64,000 nucleotides of DNA from NCBI RefSeq assembly GCF_900177725.1, contig NZ_FXAT01000013.1, positions 124,001 through 188,000 of the forward strand. The letters run 5' to 3'. A program made the translations under genes and the position numbers. Source of the DNA: Paraburkholderia susongensis. GTDB lineage: Bacteria; Pseudomonadota; Gammaproteobacteria; Burkholderiales; Burkholderiaceae. The stretch's first letter is position 1, and every line of letters begins with the position of its first letter. Shown piece after piece: positions 1 to 8,143 of this stretch. The notes below the pieces were generated by a model, which worked only from the letters and a program-made list of their open reading frames with translations, was not told where the DNA came from and searched no databases.

Positions 1-194
1 CACCGGGGCCGCGACACCACTAAAAGGCCCAAAGCGACGCGCCTCGGGCACATCCTCCGCTCCCGCCGTCTGACCTCACCTGCATCCCGGTGAGGTGCGG
101 ATCTTTCCCCATCCGCGCCTCATCGGACGTTCCTGGCGATCTTGTCTCGCAATCAAAAATTGCCCCTGTAAACCCTAGGTAGTTTCATCCGCAC
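1..194. other. Left-edge non-coding stretch with a hairpin
   Basis: No reading frame here has recognisable protein similarity. A perfect 8-bp inverted repeat (ACCTCACC at 73-80 and GGTGAGGT at 89-96, 8-nt loop) is visible. It could be the terminator of a gene lying to the left of the window, but only a short T-run (104-106) follows, so this is uncertain. A LacI-family regulator gene that would match the operators at 200-240 is not in the window and may lie just to the left. Confidence 0.35.
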
Positions 195-240
195 TTGCAA
201 CGTCAAGCGCTTGATGTAACATACGTCAAGCGCTTGACGT
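195..240 (+). promoter_or_regulatory. Promoter with two tandem LacI-type operators
   Basis: Two near-identical palindromes centred on AAGCGCTT occur at 200-217 and 223-240. The second is a perfect 18-bp palindrome (ACGTCAAGC/GCTTGACGT) and the first differs by one base. Their centres are 23 bp apart, roughly two helical turns. A plausible sigma70 promoter overlaps them: TTGCAA at 195-200, a 16-bp spacer, then TAACAT at 217-222. The CG-centred palindrome with TCAAGC arms is the form typical of LacI/GalR-family operators. Bound protein would cover the spacer and the start point, so repression lifted by an inducer is the likely mode. The regulator itself is not in the window. Confidence 0.75.
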
Positions 241-340
241 AAAGGTTGCGGGCATAGATCAGACATTCAAGGGTTTGCCCCTACAATCCCTCGCGGGACG
301 TGCATCTGCATATTTTTGTGGAGTAACAAGGAGATTTTCT

Positions 341-1543
341 GTGGAAGACATCAAGAACATCGATTCGGAGTCCAAACTGATTCAAACCGGTGCGAATCGT
401 ATGGACTGGATTCGCTCGCGCATGTTCATGCTCGAGCGGGTGCGTCGTGAATTCAAGGAGACCAGGCCCTTCGCAGGCCATCGCATCGGTATGTCGCTGC
501 ATCTGGAGCCGAAGACCGCCGTGCTTCTGGAAACATTGGCCGCCGGGGGTGCTGAAATCGTCGCCACGGGCAACCATGGTTCGACGCAGGACGACATCGT
601 CGCGTTTCTCCGAAGCCAGGGGATGAAGATCTTCGGAGCGCGTGCCGACAGCCTCGAGCAGCACCACAAGAACATCGCCGCAGTACTGGACTCGACGCCG
701 GATGTCCTTCTGGACAACGGCGCAGACCTGGTTGCGGGCATCGCCGAACGCGGAGCATACGACAGCGTTCTGGGTGGCACCGAAGAAACGACTTCCGGCG
801 GGTTGCGCCTTCGGGATCAACTGCGGGAGAAAGTCCCCTACCCCGTGATCGTCATCAACGACAGCCTTCTCAAGGCAATCGGCGAGAATCGTCATGCCGT
901 CGGACAGTCGGTGGTCGAGAGCCTTATGCGAATCACGAACCTGATGATTCCCGGCAAGCACTTTGCGGTGGTTGGTTACGGATGGTGCGGTCGAGGCGTT
1001 GCGCAGTATCTGCGGGCGTTGGGAGGGATCGTCACGGTCGTCGAGACAGACATCTTGAAGTCGTTTGAGGCAGCGCTCGACGGGCACCGCGTCGATAGCG
1101 CGAAAAACGCCGCGGCATGGGCCGACGTCGTCATCACTGCAACGGGCCAGAACAACGTTTTCGGGTCGTCGGAATTCAGGAATCTGCGCAACGGCGTAGT
1201 CCTCGCAAACTGCGGTCACTTCCCATGGGAAATTGACGTCGAGTCGCTCAAGAATAGCGCGCGCTCGGTGGTCGACATTGACGGAACGTTGGAGCGCATC
1301 GAGCTTGACGATGGACGAAAAGTGGTCCTGGTCGCAGACGGTCGTATGTTCAACCTCGCGGGCAATCAGCCGAAGGGCAACTCTATCGAATCGATGGATC
1401 TCGGATTCATGCTCCAGGCTCTGTCGCTCGAGTATGTGGTCAAGAATCACCAGGCGATGCAAAACGGTGCCCAATGCGTGCCACGCGTCATCGAGGAAGA
1501 AATTGCACGGCGCCTTCTCGACTCAATGGACGTCAGCCGGTAA
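341..1543 (+). CDS. S-adenosyl-L-homocysteine hydrolase-like protein (AhcY family)
   Basis: A 400-residue NAD-dependent enzyme of the adenosylhomocysteinase family, which reversibly splits S-adenosylhomocysteine to adenosine and homocysteine through a 3'-keto intermediate. I chose the GTG at 341 because AAGGAG (328-333) precedes it; a TTG at 275 would add 22 unconvincing residues. Residues matching the known catalytic set are visible: Asp125, Glu149-Thr-Thr and Lys178. The Rossmann loop is GYGWCGRG (212-219) instead of the usual GYGDVGKG, and an expected Asp after the catalytic Lys is Glu. The length, below the usual 430-470, and the lack of the C-terminal Lys/Tyr motif also depart from the housekeeping enzyme. 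It heads an operon with an MFS carrier, a sugar kinase and Tsx, so it is more likely a catabolic paralogue acting on an imported nucleoside or thio-nucleoside. The exact substrate is unknown. Confidence 0.8.
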   Translation: MEDIKNIDSESKLIQTGANRMDWIRSRMFMLERVRREFKETRPFAGHRIGMSLHLEPKTAVLLETLAAGGAEIVATGNHGSTQDDIVAFLRSQGMKIFGARADSLEQHHKNIAAVLDSTPDVLLDNGADLVAGIAERGAYDSVLGGTEETTSGGLRLRDQLREKVPYPVIVINDSLLKAIGENRHAVGQSVVESLMRITNLMIPGKHFAVVGYGWCGRGVAQYLRALGGIVTVVETDILKSFEAALDGHRVDSAKNAAAWADVVITATGQNNVFGSSEFRNLRNGVVLANCGHFPWEIDVESLKNSARSVVDIDGTLERIELDDGRKVVLVADGRMFNLAGNQPKGNSIESMDLGFMLQALSLEYVVKNHQAMQNGAQCVPRVIEEEIARRLLDSMDVSR

Positions 1544-1709
1544 GCAAGACGGCCCCGCCGGGCAACTTAAGGCAATAAACAACCGGGCGGCACACCGAAC
1601 ACCGTGCCGCTCGAAGAATAAGGAGACCGTGGCAGATTTGTCACGTGATTCACGCGAGGCGCGGGAGTACAACGACAGCCGTGCCCGAGAACAGTAAGGG
1701 TTAAACGAA

Positions 1710-3134
1710 ATGACGAGCTACCCGGATGTTACCGCGACGCAACCGCGCGGAGAAAGTCTTACTGCGATTATGGTTGCGCTCCTGGCCGCCTGCGTTGCGT
1801 TTCAGTTAAACGCGAGTATGGTCAGTCCAGCACTCGAAACTATATCGGTCGAGTTGCACACTTCAGAACGAATGGTAGGGCTGTCACAGACGGTTTTCTT
1901 CACACTTGCGGCGCTGTTCTCGCTTTTCCTCCCTCGCTTCAGCGACATCGTCGGGCGAAGAAAAATTCTTGCGGGTATTCTCGGCGTAATGACTGCAGGA
2001 AGCGTGCTGTGCGCCTTCGCTCCGAATATCGAGACCTTTATTCTCGGACGCGCTATCCAAGGTGCATCCGGACCAGTCATTCAACTTTGCCTGCTCATGC
2101 TACGGGTGAGCGTAACCGACAAAAAGCAGTATGGTCTGCTTCTCGGAGTGATTACCGCCGTCAACGGCGGCGTCGCAGGGATAGACACCATCGTAGGCGG
2201 CTTTCTCGCAAGTCATATCGGCTTTCGTTCAATTTTTTGGGTTGTGACTGCTATCTCTGCGATTGCACTCGCGCTGGTCCTCCATCAAACGGACGAGTCG
2301 ATGCCTTCGGCGGGGACAAAGATGGATTGGCCTGGCGTCTTTCCTCTCGTCGTTTCGCTGACCGCCTTACTGCTCGGGCTAAACGAAGCAGGCCGTCTGG
2401 ACGCCGCGAACTGGTCAAAGGTCGGACTGTGCGGCTTGGTCGGAGTCGCCGCATTTTGTGCTTTTTACTTCGTAGAAGCTCGAAGCAAAGCGCCGTTGGT
2501 CGCGCCGAGGCATTTGCGACAGCGCGCGACGTGGTCTCTGCTGATAACCACGGCGCTCACCTTGGCCGGAGTTTATGCGGCAGTCTATGGCGTGGTTGCG
2601 TCTCTGGCACAAAACCATCCGGCTGGCTTCGGCATGGGCGCGGACACCACCGCGTACATCTTCCTGACGCCCTTCGCGATTGTCGGCTGGATTGCAGGTC
2701 CCATCGCCGGCCGCCTCGGTCCGCTCGTCGGATATCGGCGCATCTTGCGTGTCGGTCTTGCTCTCTGTCTTGTCTGCCTGGCAGTAGCCGCCACCAGCGG
2801 AATCAAGTCTCTGCCGATCATGATTGCGTGCGTACTCGTGATGGGCGTGGCATACGTCGGGATGGCGAACATCATGCTAAACGGACTGGGGATCGTATTG
2901 TCGCCGCCTGAGAATCCCGGCTTTCTTCCGGGTCTGAATGCCGGTGCATTCAATCTCGGTGCAGGTTTGAGCTTTGCGGCTCTCACCGCAATTCAGGTGA
3001 AGGGTTCCCCGCACGGCAGTGCTTCACTGGCCGGCTACTCGAATGCGCTGCTGTTTGGTGCAGCTGTGACGGCCGCCGCTCTTGTCGCCTCGTATTTCAT
3101 TCCACAACCGAAGAACGCTGAAGAAACCGAGTAA
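1710..3134 (+). CDS. MFS transporter, DHA2-like (14 predicted helices)
   Basis: A 474-residue inner-membrane carrier of the major facilitator superfamily. About 14 hydrophobic segments can be counted, from roughly residue 17 to the C-terminus. The helix 2-3 loop carries the MFS signature as RFSDIVGRRK (about residues 75-84), and a LGRAIQGASG-type segment follows, as in drug/proton antiporter family 2. It starts 166 bp after the AhcY-like gene and is followed 64 bp later by the kinase gene, which fits one operon. In this context it is more likely a nucleoside importer than a drug pump, but the family alone does not decide direction or substrate. Confidence 0.85.
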   Translation: MTSYPDVTATQPRGESLTAIMVALLAACVAFQLNASMVSPALETISVELHTSERMVGLSQTVFFTLAALFSLFLPRFSDIVGRRKILAGILGVMTAGSVLCAFAPNIETFILGRAIQGASGPVIQLCLLMLRVSVTDKKQYGLLLGVITAVNGGVAGIDTIVGGFLASHIGFRSIFWVVTAISAIALALVLHQTDESMPSAGTKMDWPGVFPLVVSLTALLLGLNEAGRLDAANWSKVGLCGLVGVAAFCAFYFVEARSKAPLVAPRHLRQRATWSLLITTALTLAGVYAAVYGVVASLAQNHPAGFGMGADTTAYIFLTPFAIVGWIAGPIAGRLGPLVGYRRILRVGLALCLVCLAVAATSGIKSLPIMIACVLVMGVAYVGMANIMLNGLGIVLSPPENPGFLPGLNAGAFNLGAGLSFAALTAIQVKGSPHGSASLAGYSNALLFGAAVTAAALVASYFIPQPKNAEETE

Positions 3135-3198
3135 CACAGCTACAGGCGAAGCCCTTACGCCCCTGCCGTTTCGCCTTGAGGATTGGAATCCTGAAAAA

Positions 3199-4161
3199 AT
3201 GAATACTCCTGTCAATAACCCGCAATCCGAAAACACATCCTTGCGACGCGTGATTGTCGTTGGGTCGGTGAACGAGGACATCGTTGTGAACGCCACGAGA
3301 CTTCCCGTGCCCGGCGAGACAGTCAGCGGCACTGCAATCGAGCGGCTGCAAGGCGGCAAGGGAGCGAACCAGGCAGTTGCGTCCGCACGAGCCGGCGCCA
3401 CCGTGTTTATTGTCGCGGCCGTTGGAAACGACGATGCGGGGCGCGCGGCGGTCGCCGATCTCGCTGCCAACGGCGTGGACACGTCGCACGTTTGGGTCGA
3501 CAACACGGCTCCCACCGGGACGGCAGTGGTTAGCGTCAGCGCAGATGGAGAAAACAGCATTGTCGTAGTCCCGGGCGCCAACGCAACACTGAACTCAGAC
3601 TTTGTAAGTGCCGCGCTGCTCAAACTGAACCTAAGGCATTCGGATATTGTCGTGCTCGGCTTTGAGGTTCCCGACGAAGTGGTGCTGGGCGCAGCCCGCG
3701 TCGCACAAATATCGGGGGCCCAAATCGCGCTGAACCCCTCCCCTGTTCGCGAGGTTCCGCAAGAGCTCTATGCGCTTCGCCCCATCGTAGTCGCGAACGA
3801 GGGGGAGGCAAAAGCGCTTACCGGAACCGCTTCAGTCGAGGATGCCATTCGCCAGCTATTGTCGCAGACCAGGGCTCCCGTCGTTATCACTATGGGTGAG
3901 AAGGGTGCAATATTCGCCTCGGCTTCCAGCGCGGCCTTCTCCCTCGCGCCCGCACTAAAGGTTAAACCGGTGGACACAACGGGCGCGGGGGACACATTCA
4001 TGGGGGTTGTCTGTGCGTCCTTGGCTGCTGGCGACAACCTCCAAGATGCGACACGCCACGCAGCTGTAGCCGCCAGTCTCGCTGTCACGAAGCTTGGCGC
4101 ACGAGCGTCGAGTCCGCATGCAAGTGAAATAGCAAACGCGCTCGAAAGCGTTCCGGCTTGA
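3199..4161 (+). CDS. rbsK: PfkB-family sugar/nucleoside kinase (ribokinase-like)
   Basis: A 320-residue cytoplasmic kinase that phosphorylates a ribose-like sugar or nucleoside with ATP. Both PfkB signatures are present: GGKGANQA at residues 52-59 in the substrate lid region, and DTTGAGD at 259-265 with the catalytic Asp265 and the anion hole. The N-terminal strand VVGSVNEDIVV is typical of ribokinases. The open frame reaches back to 3082 and overlaps the MFS gene, but homology starts at the ATG at 3199, so I place the start there; its ribosome-binding site is weak. With Tsx and an AhcY-like enzyme as neighbours, the substrate may be free ribose or a whole nucleoside such as adenosine or inosine. 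Confidence 0.85.
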   Translation: MNTPVNNPQSENTSLRRVIVVGSVNEDIVVNATRLPVPGETVSGTAIERLQGGKGANQAVASARAGATVFIVAAVGNDDAGRAAVADLAANGVDTSHVWVDNTAPTGTAVVSVSADGENSIVVVPGANATLNSDFVSAALLKLNLRHSDIVVLGFEVPDEVVLGAARVAQISGAQIALNPSPVREVPQELYALRPIVVANEGEAKALTGTASVEDAIRQLLSQTRAPVVITMGEKGAIFASASSAAFSLAPALKVKPVDTTGAGDTFMGVVCASLAAGDNLQDATRHAAVAASLAVTKLGARASSPHASEIANALESVPA

Positions 4162-4337
4162 ATCAGCAGCACAGCAACATCGCGTCAAAAGCATCATCGA
4201 AGAAGAGCCGACGGGTAGGTGTAGTCCAGATCTGGATGGCGCCAGCCGAAGCCTCTTTGTAAGCAGAATAACAGCGACGCCGTCTGGCAGTCGGGCAGAA
4301 GATCAATGAAATTCAAAATATACTTAGGTCTACTATT

Positions 4338-5405
4338 ATGATGACTTGCTTCAACCTCTGGAGCGAGGCAGAGCTTGCGTCGAAGTCGATGTTGGATCGT
4401 GAAAAGTGGCTAGCGTTGTCCGCAACGGTGTTGCTCGCGTCGGTCGCTCCAAAGCCAGCATGTGCTCAACAGCAAGATCTGGCACAACCGCAAAGCATCG
4501 CAGCCGCCACGGACACAGCTCCAAACAATCTGATGGCCCAAAGCGGGCAGCAGAGCGCCGGCGGTGCTGGTGTGCCGCTTCCGTCGCGACCGGTGAACGA
4601 ACCACCGCCGGAGCCGTCGCCTTACCTGTCCTCCTGGCTCAATCAAAGCTTCGGTGTGGTGGGAAGCGCACGCACCCGATTTGGGCCGTACCTCAACAAC
4701 GACGTCTACGCCGAATACGAATTCTGGGGACGCAAAGGGCCTTTCGACCTATACGGCTACGTCGACCTCCCGCGTGCATTCGGTGTGGGAAACGTCCACG
4801 ATACGGGTGTCACGAACAATGGCTCACCAGTCTTCACGGAGCAAGAGCCTCGCATTTCGATTGACCACTTGCTGGGTCGAAGTCTGGCCGTTGGGCCGAT
4901 CAAAGAATGGTACATGTCGTTTGACTGGATTTACGATCTGGGCCATAGCCGGGCAGGACGACAGAACACGCTCTATTCGGGCTTTGGTGTCGACATCGAT
5001 ACGCATACAAAGTGGCTGCTCTCCGCGAACCTATATGTTCGCAGACAGTGGGAGAACTATGGCGCTGCCAACGAAAACAGCTGGGATGGCTACCGTTTAC
5101 AGATGAAGTACATATATCCAATTGCCACTTTCTATGGAGGAAAGCTTACCTACATCGGGTATTTCAACTACGACTTCGGTTCGCGTCTGCGTGAAAAGAC
5201 GGGGGACAATAGCCGAACTAACAATGCATTTGTTGCAACGAACGCGTTAAATTATGGATTTAAGCATTGGCGGTTCTGGGCTGTTGCTCGCTACTTTCAT
5301 AACGGTGGGCAGTGGCAAGGAGGCGAGCTCGAGACGCCAGGCGGAACGATTCAGGTCCGCTCGACGGGATGGGGTTACTACGGGTACGTTGGCTACCAGT
5401 TCTAA
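4338..5405 (+). CDS. tsx: Nucleoside-specific outer-membrane channel Tsx
   Basis: An outer-membrane beta-barrel of the Tsx family, which lets nucleosides and deoxynucleosides cross the outer membrane. A signal peptide is visible (MLDREKWLALSATVLLAS, ending near PACAQ), and the mature part has the Tsx hallmarks: SWLNQSFGVVGS, TRFGPYLNNDVYAEYE, DLYGYVD, EPRISID, KEWY, GVDIDT, NYGAANENSWDGYR, HNGGQW and a C-terminal VGYQF ending in Phe. A proline-rich linker of about 50 residues lies between the signal peptide and the barrel, longer than in enterobacterial Tsx. The start is uncertain: ATG 4338, 4341 or 4389 (the last gives the most standard signal peptide). It lies 176 bp after the kinase gene and strongly supports nucleosides as the substrates of this operon. 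Confidence 0.9.
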   Translation: MMTCFNLWSEAELASKSMLDREKWLALSATVLLASVAPKPACAQQQDLAQPQSIAAATDTAPNNLMAQSGQQSAGGAGVPLPSRPVNEPPPEPSPYLSSWLNQSFGVVGSARTRFGPYLNNDVYAEYEFWGRKGPFDLYGYVDLPRAFGVGNVHDTGVTNNGSPVFTEQEPRISIDHLLGRSLAVGPIKEWYMSFDWIYDLGHSRAGRQNTLYSGFGVDIDTHTKWLLSANLYVRRQWENYGAANENSWDGYRLQMKYIYPIATFYGGKLTYIGYFNYDFGSRLREKTGDNSRTNNAFVATNALNYGFKHWRFWAVARYFHNGGQWQGGELETPGGTIQVRSTGWGYYGYVGYQF

Positions 5406-5436
5406 GGGATCAGTTACACAGAGAGGATTCTGCCCG

Positions 5437-6138
5437 TCACAACGAGGGCGACGCTTCACTGGTGAAGTCGGAAACGAAGCGTCGCATCAGTTCGAGCCGC
5501 TCCGCAGCAATCTGGCGAGCAGTTTGCGTCCGTAGCCCGTCACCGAGCATAAGCAGTTTGGTCCGAAAGTGGTCTAGTGCAAAAACGTTGTCATTCAGTT
5601 CTCTGTCACGTGCGAGCGGGTCCTTCGCGCAATACAGGCTCCGACCGAGTCGTCCAGCGACATAGAAAGTACGCGCGATGCCAATCGCTCCGAGTGCATC
5701 AAGCCTATCGGCGTCGCGCAGGATGAAGGCTTCGAGCGTTTGGGGCTCAATGCCAGCCGAGAAGCTGTGAGACTGAATGGCATGCGCAGTAGCCGCGATA
5801 CGCATCGGAGTCCAGCCTATCTGCAGAAGGAGCTCTGATGCAAGCTCTGCAGACAGCACCGAGGCTTGCGACCTCCGCGGGTCGTTTTTTTCTATATTCA
5901 CGCAATCGTGAAGTAGCGTCGCAGCGGCTAGAAGTTCTTTGTCCACGACAGGTTCGTGTTCCGCAATTCGAGACACGAGGTTCCAGACGCGGACGATGTG
6001 CCCGATGTCATGTGATCCGTCCGTTCCAAAGTGGTCGAACGCACGAGTTTGCAGTAGCGATTCAACCAGCTGTTCGTGGGGAGCAAACGAGCGTGCGAAA
6101 TGCTCGACGGCAGACGTTTCATTCGGATGAGATTTCAT
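5437..6138 (-). CDS. HD-domain phosphohydrolase, YedJ-like
   Basis: A 233-residue metal-dependent phosphohydrolase of the HD superfamily. The metal-binding residues are visible as HD at 43-44, His47, and HD at 77-78 within LLHDCV, followed by a DADRLDALGAIGIART block typical of E. coli YedJ (231 residues). The frame is open back to 6384, but the extra N-terminus has no similarity, so the ATG at 6138 gives the family length; no clear Shine-Dalgarno sequence is seen. It converges on tsx with 31 bp between stop codons. The physiological substrate of YedJ proteins is not established; a nucleotide or sugar phosphate is a reasonable guess next to a nucleoside operon. Confidence 0.75.
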   Translation of the reverse strand: MKSHPNETSAVEHFARSFAPHEQLVESLLQTRAFDHFGTDGSHDIGHIVRVWNLVSRIAEHEPVVDKELLAAATLLHDCVNIEKNDPRRSQASVLSAELASELLLQIGWTPMRIAATAHAIQSHSFSAGIEPQTLEAFILRDADRLDALGAIGIARTFYVAGRLGRSLYCAKDPLARDRELNDNVFALDHFRTKLLMLGDGLRTQTARQIAAERLELMRRFVSDFTSEASPSL

Positions 6139-6460
6139 GAGTGAAGGTGTGGTTTGTTGAGAGCGACAGGTCGCGAGTTCACACAAGGCATATCGATCGC
6201 TCATAAGGCTGGGCAATCGCGCCGCGAGGTGCAATGATTTTATCCTGATTAGGGATACAGCTCGTATCGATGGACTAGAGTTCACAAACGCGTAGAGAAC
6301 TTTCCTTGCCGCCCTGCTGGTCGACTCCTGACAACGGTAGCGCCCGATTAGACCTGTCACGCCCGATTCCCCAAGATATAGCATGCTGCAATCATTCAGC
6401 TCGATTACCTACAGGAAGCACCTTCGTGCGTTCCCGTCTCCTAAGCAGCTTTTGTTACCG

Positions 6461-6940
6461 ATGCCCACCGAGGTCACGCGACATATATCCCTTTCCAATC
6501 ACCTTGCGCTGGTCGGAATCGCTCGGCGATATCAGCTTAAACATTCATTCAATGAAGTGATCCGGATTACATATCTGTCGTATTTTCTATGGGAAACAGG
6601 CTTCGGTGACGCCGACATCGGTCTTTTTGAAGAAGCTGAGCGGGTAATGGATTCCGCGACCGATCGTGCAACCAAGGAGGATGCATGGTTCCTCGATGAA
6701 GCAGAGCTGACCGTTCTTAAGCGCGTGGTAAGTCATCATGACAGCCAGCTCGACACAGTTTCAGCGAAGGCCTATTTCGAAGCTACGTATCGGCTCAACG
6801 CGCTTCTGGGCTCGAAAAATGGTGCGTCGCCCATTCGCAAACGAACTTACACGAAGTCGGTCAACGACACGCCCGCGAAAGATACTCTACTTGTTTCAAA
6901 GCAGGCCAGGCAACGTAAAGTACAGAAACATAACAAATGA
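6461..6940 (+). CDS. Conserved hypothetical protein (Burkholderia-type, possibly regulatory)
   Basis: A protein of about 159 residues (185 if the ATG at 6383 is used) without a domain of known function. The middle part, with YLSYFLWETGFGD, FEEAERVMD and VVSHHDSQL, resembles small proteins in Burkholderia genomes that are often labelled Fis-family regulators, though I see no clear helix-turn-helix. The tail is rich in Lys, Arg, Ser and Thr. It ends four bases into the zwf relic that follows. It may itself be a decayed or atypical copy, and start and function are uncertain. Confidence 0.5.
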   Translation: MPTEVTRHISLSNHLALVGIARRYQLKHSFNEVIRITYLSYFLWETGFGDADIGLFEEAERVMDSATDRATKEDAWFLDEAELTVLKRVVSHHDSQLDTVSAKAYFEATYRLNALLGSKNGASPIRKRTYTKSVNDTPAKDTLLVSKQARQRKVQKHNK

Positions 6941-7204
6941 AACAGTCTTCGCTGTTCGCCTTCGTGCTTTTCGACGCAACAGGTGACCTTTCGTTCTGGA
7001 AAACAATTCCAGCGCTGTACCAGTCAGACCTGGACAGACCTCTCTCGCCGGAGGACAGGATCATCGCCGTTTCCCGCGATGAGCTAGACACACTGTCGTT
7101 TTGCGGGCTTGCGGGACGAAGGATTTCTGGCAGCGACGGCGGCAGTCGGACCGGAGACGGCTGGCTGCGGCTCGTCAATCGATTTGATTACGTTCGAGTG
7201 AGTA
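6937..7204 (+). pseudogene. zwf (glucose-6-phosphate dehydrogenase) N-terminal remnant
   Basis: The frame from the ATG at 6937 reads like the first 90 residues of glucose-6-phosphate dehydrogenase: FAFVLFDATGDLSFWK corresponds to the family's NADP-binding VLFGxTGDLxxRK, followed by PALYQ, RIIAVSR and a WLRLVNRFDYVRV block. Key residues are lost (first Gly of the GxTGDL motif to Asp, Arg of the RK pair to Trp). Similarity ends at about 7204, where an IS630 transposase fragment begins. The remaining four-fifths of the gene is absent, so this is a dead fragment. Confidence 0.65.
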
Positions 7205-7345
7205 TTGTTCCTTACCGAGGTGGTACCGGCCCAGCCACGCGGAAAAGAGATTCACGTGATCTTCGACAACGTGAGCAACTACAAAACCGACATCGTTCAA
7301 ACATTTTTGATTGACTATCTGAATGTCTCAATACATTACACCCCA
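7205..7345 (+). pseudogene. IS630-family transposase fragment
   Basis: About 45 codons match the region around the second catalytic Asp of IS630/Tc1-type DDE transposases: HVIFDNVSNYKT, then a long spacer-like stretch and NVSIHYTP. Full IS630 transposases are around 340 residues, and neither the N-terminal helix-turn-helix nor the final DDE Glu is present. No terminal inverted repeats are visible. Its junction with the zwf remnant suggests an old insertion followed by deletion. Confidence 0.7.
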
Positions 7346-7620
7346 CTCGATTGTCAAACGACGGGCGGGAGCATTTATATGACGACAGTTCCACCTGCTC
7401 CCGTCTTACCGATACCGTCAGCGATACCGAGAAATTCTGTCGGCACTCCTCGACCACGCAGCGATCGTAATGGACGCCGGTGCCGCTCTTGCTTAAGTCA
7501 TCACGGAGAACGAGGCAATTAGAGACATTGCGTGACTGCAATCCTGATTGAAATCATGGGGTAGTCGTGACAGTTGGCGCCGGTGCAGATGTTAGGCTTC
7601 CGTTGATAGGGCAAGGTCGG
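7346..7620. other. Non-coding gap between relics
   Basis: No frame on either strand shows protein similarity or a good ribosome-binding site. It lies between the IS630 fragment and the stop codon of the helicase remnant. Confidence 0.4.
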
Positions 7621-7985
7621 TCAGAAGACATCCCGGATCGAACGGCAGCTCGGGGCTGCGGAGATCCATAATGGTGCCTTTCTGACTTTGGTGTGCAGTG
7701 GCAACCGAGTCTCTTCGACTTCGATGCCATATTCATCCGACGCGTTTGGCCGCCCCATAACGACATCAAACCACTGAGCGCGGTCTTCCACGGCGCGGAA
7801 CATTTTCTCGTCATGGGTTCTCATTAGGTACGGCTCATAAACTTCGATATTCTTTCCGACTCGTTCAGCCAGTGCACCGATCCGATCCAGTCGACCCGTC
7901 CGCTGTTCAAGAACGCTGGGGTTCCAGTCCAGGTCGTGATGGATAACGAATCGGCATCGTGATGACGGCCGATGCCCTGGCGCCC
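7621..7985 (-). pseudogene. SNF2/DISARM-type helicase C-terminal remnant
   Basis: On the minus strand, revcomp 7960-7621 reads RFVIHHDLDWNPSVLEQ, then RTGRLDRIGALAERVGKN, IEVYEPYLMRTHDEKMFR and DRAQWFDVVMG. This is the motif V/VI end (QRxGRxDRIG) of superfamily 2 SNF2-like helicases, in the form found in long DNA-dependent ATPases of defence islands such as DISARM DrmD. A frameshift near 7960 separates it from GRQGI in another frame, which matches the start of motif V. Nothing upstream of about 8003 is recognisable, so less than a tenth of a typical gene remains. The defence assignment is inference from family style. Confidence 0.6.
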
Positions 7986-8143
7986 GTCATGTGGCATCCT
8001 CGACTGCAATTGTCCAGCCGCAATAGATTGCAACAGGCATTCACAGTGTCCCACTCGTTAGAACTTGTCAGCTAGCAACTGTTCAGTTTTTCTGCGTCGC
8101 GTAGTGTGCACTGCCTGCAACGCGAACCTTACTCCCGAATCGT

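Noticed and set aside
281-1474. Long minus-strand open frame (397 codons) opposite the AhcY-like gene
   Set aside because: It mirrors a real plus-strand gene in a GC-rich genome, has no protein-family similarity and no ribosome-binding site.
6937-7314. A 125-residue intact protein at 6937
   Set aside because: The first 90 residues are a damaged zwf start and the rest is the IS630 region read out of frame.
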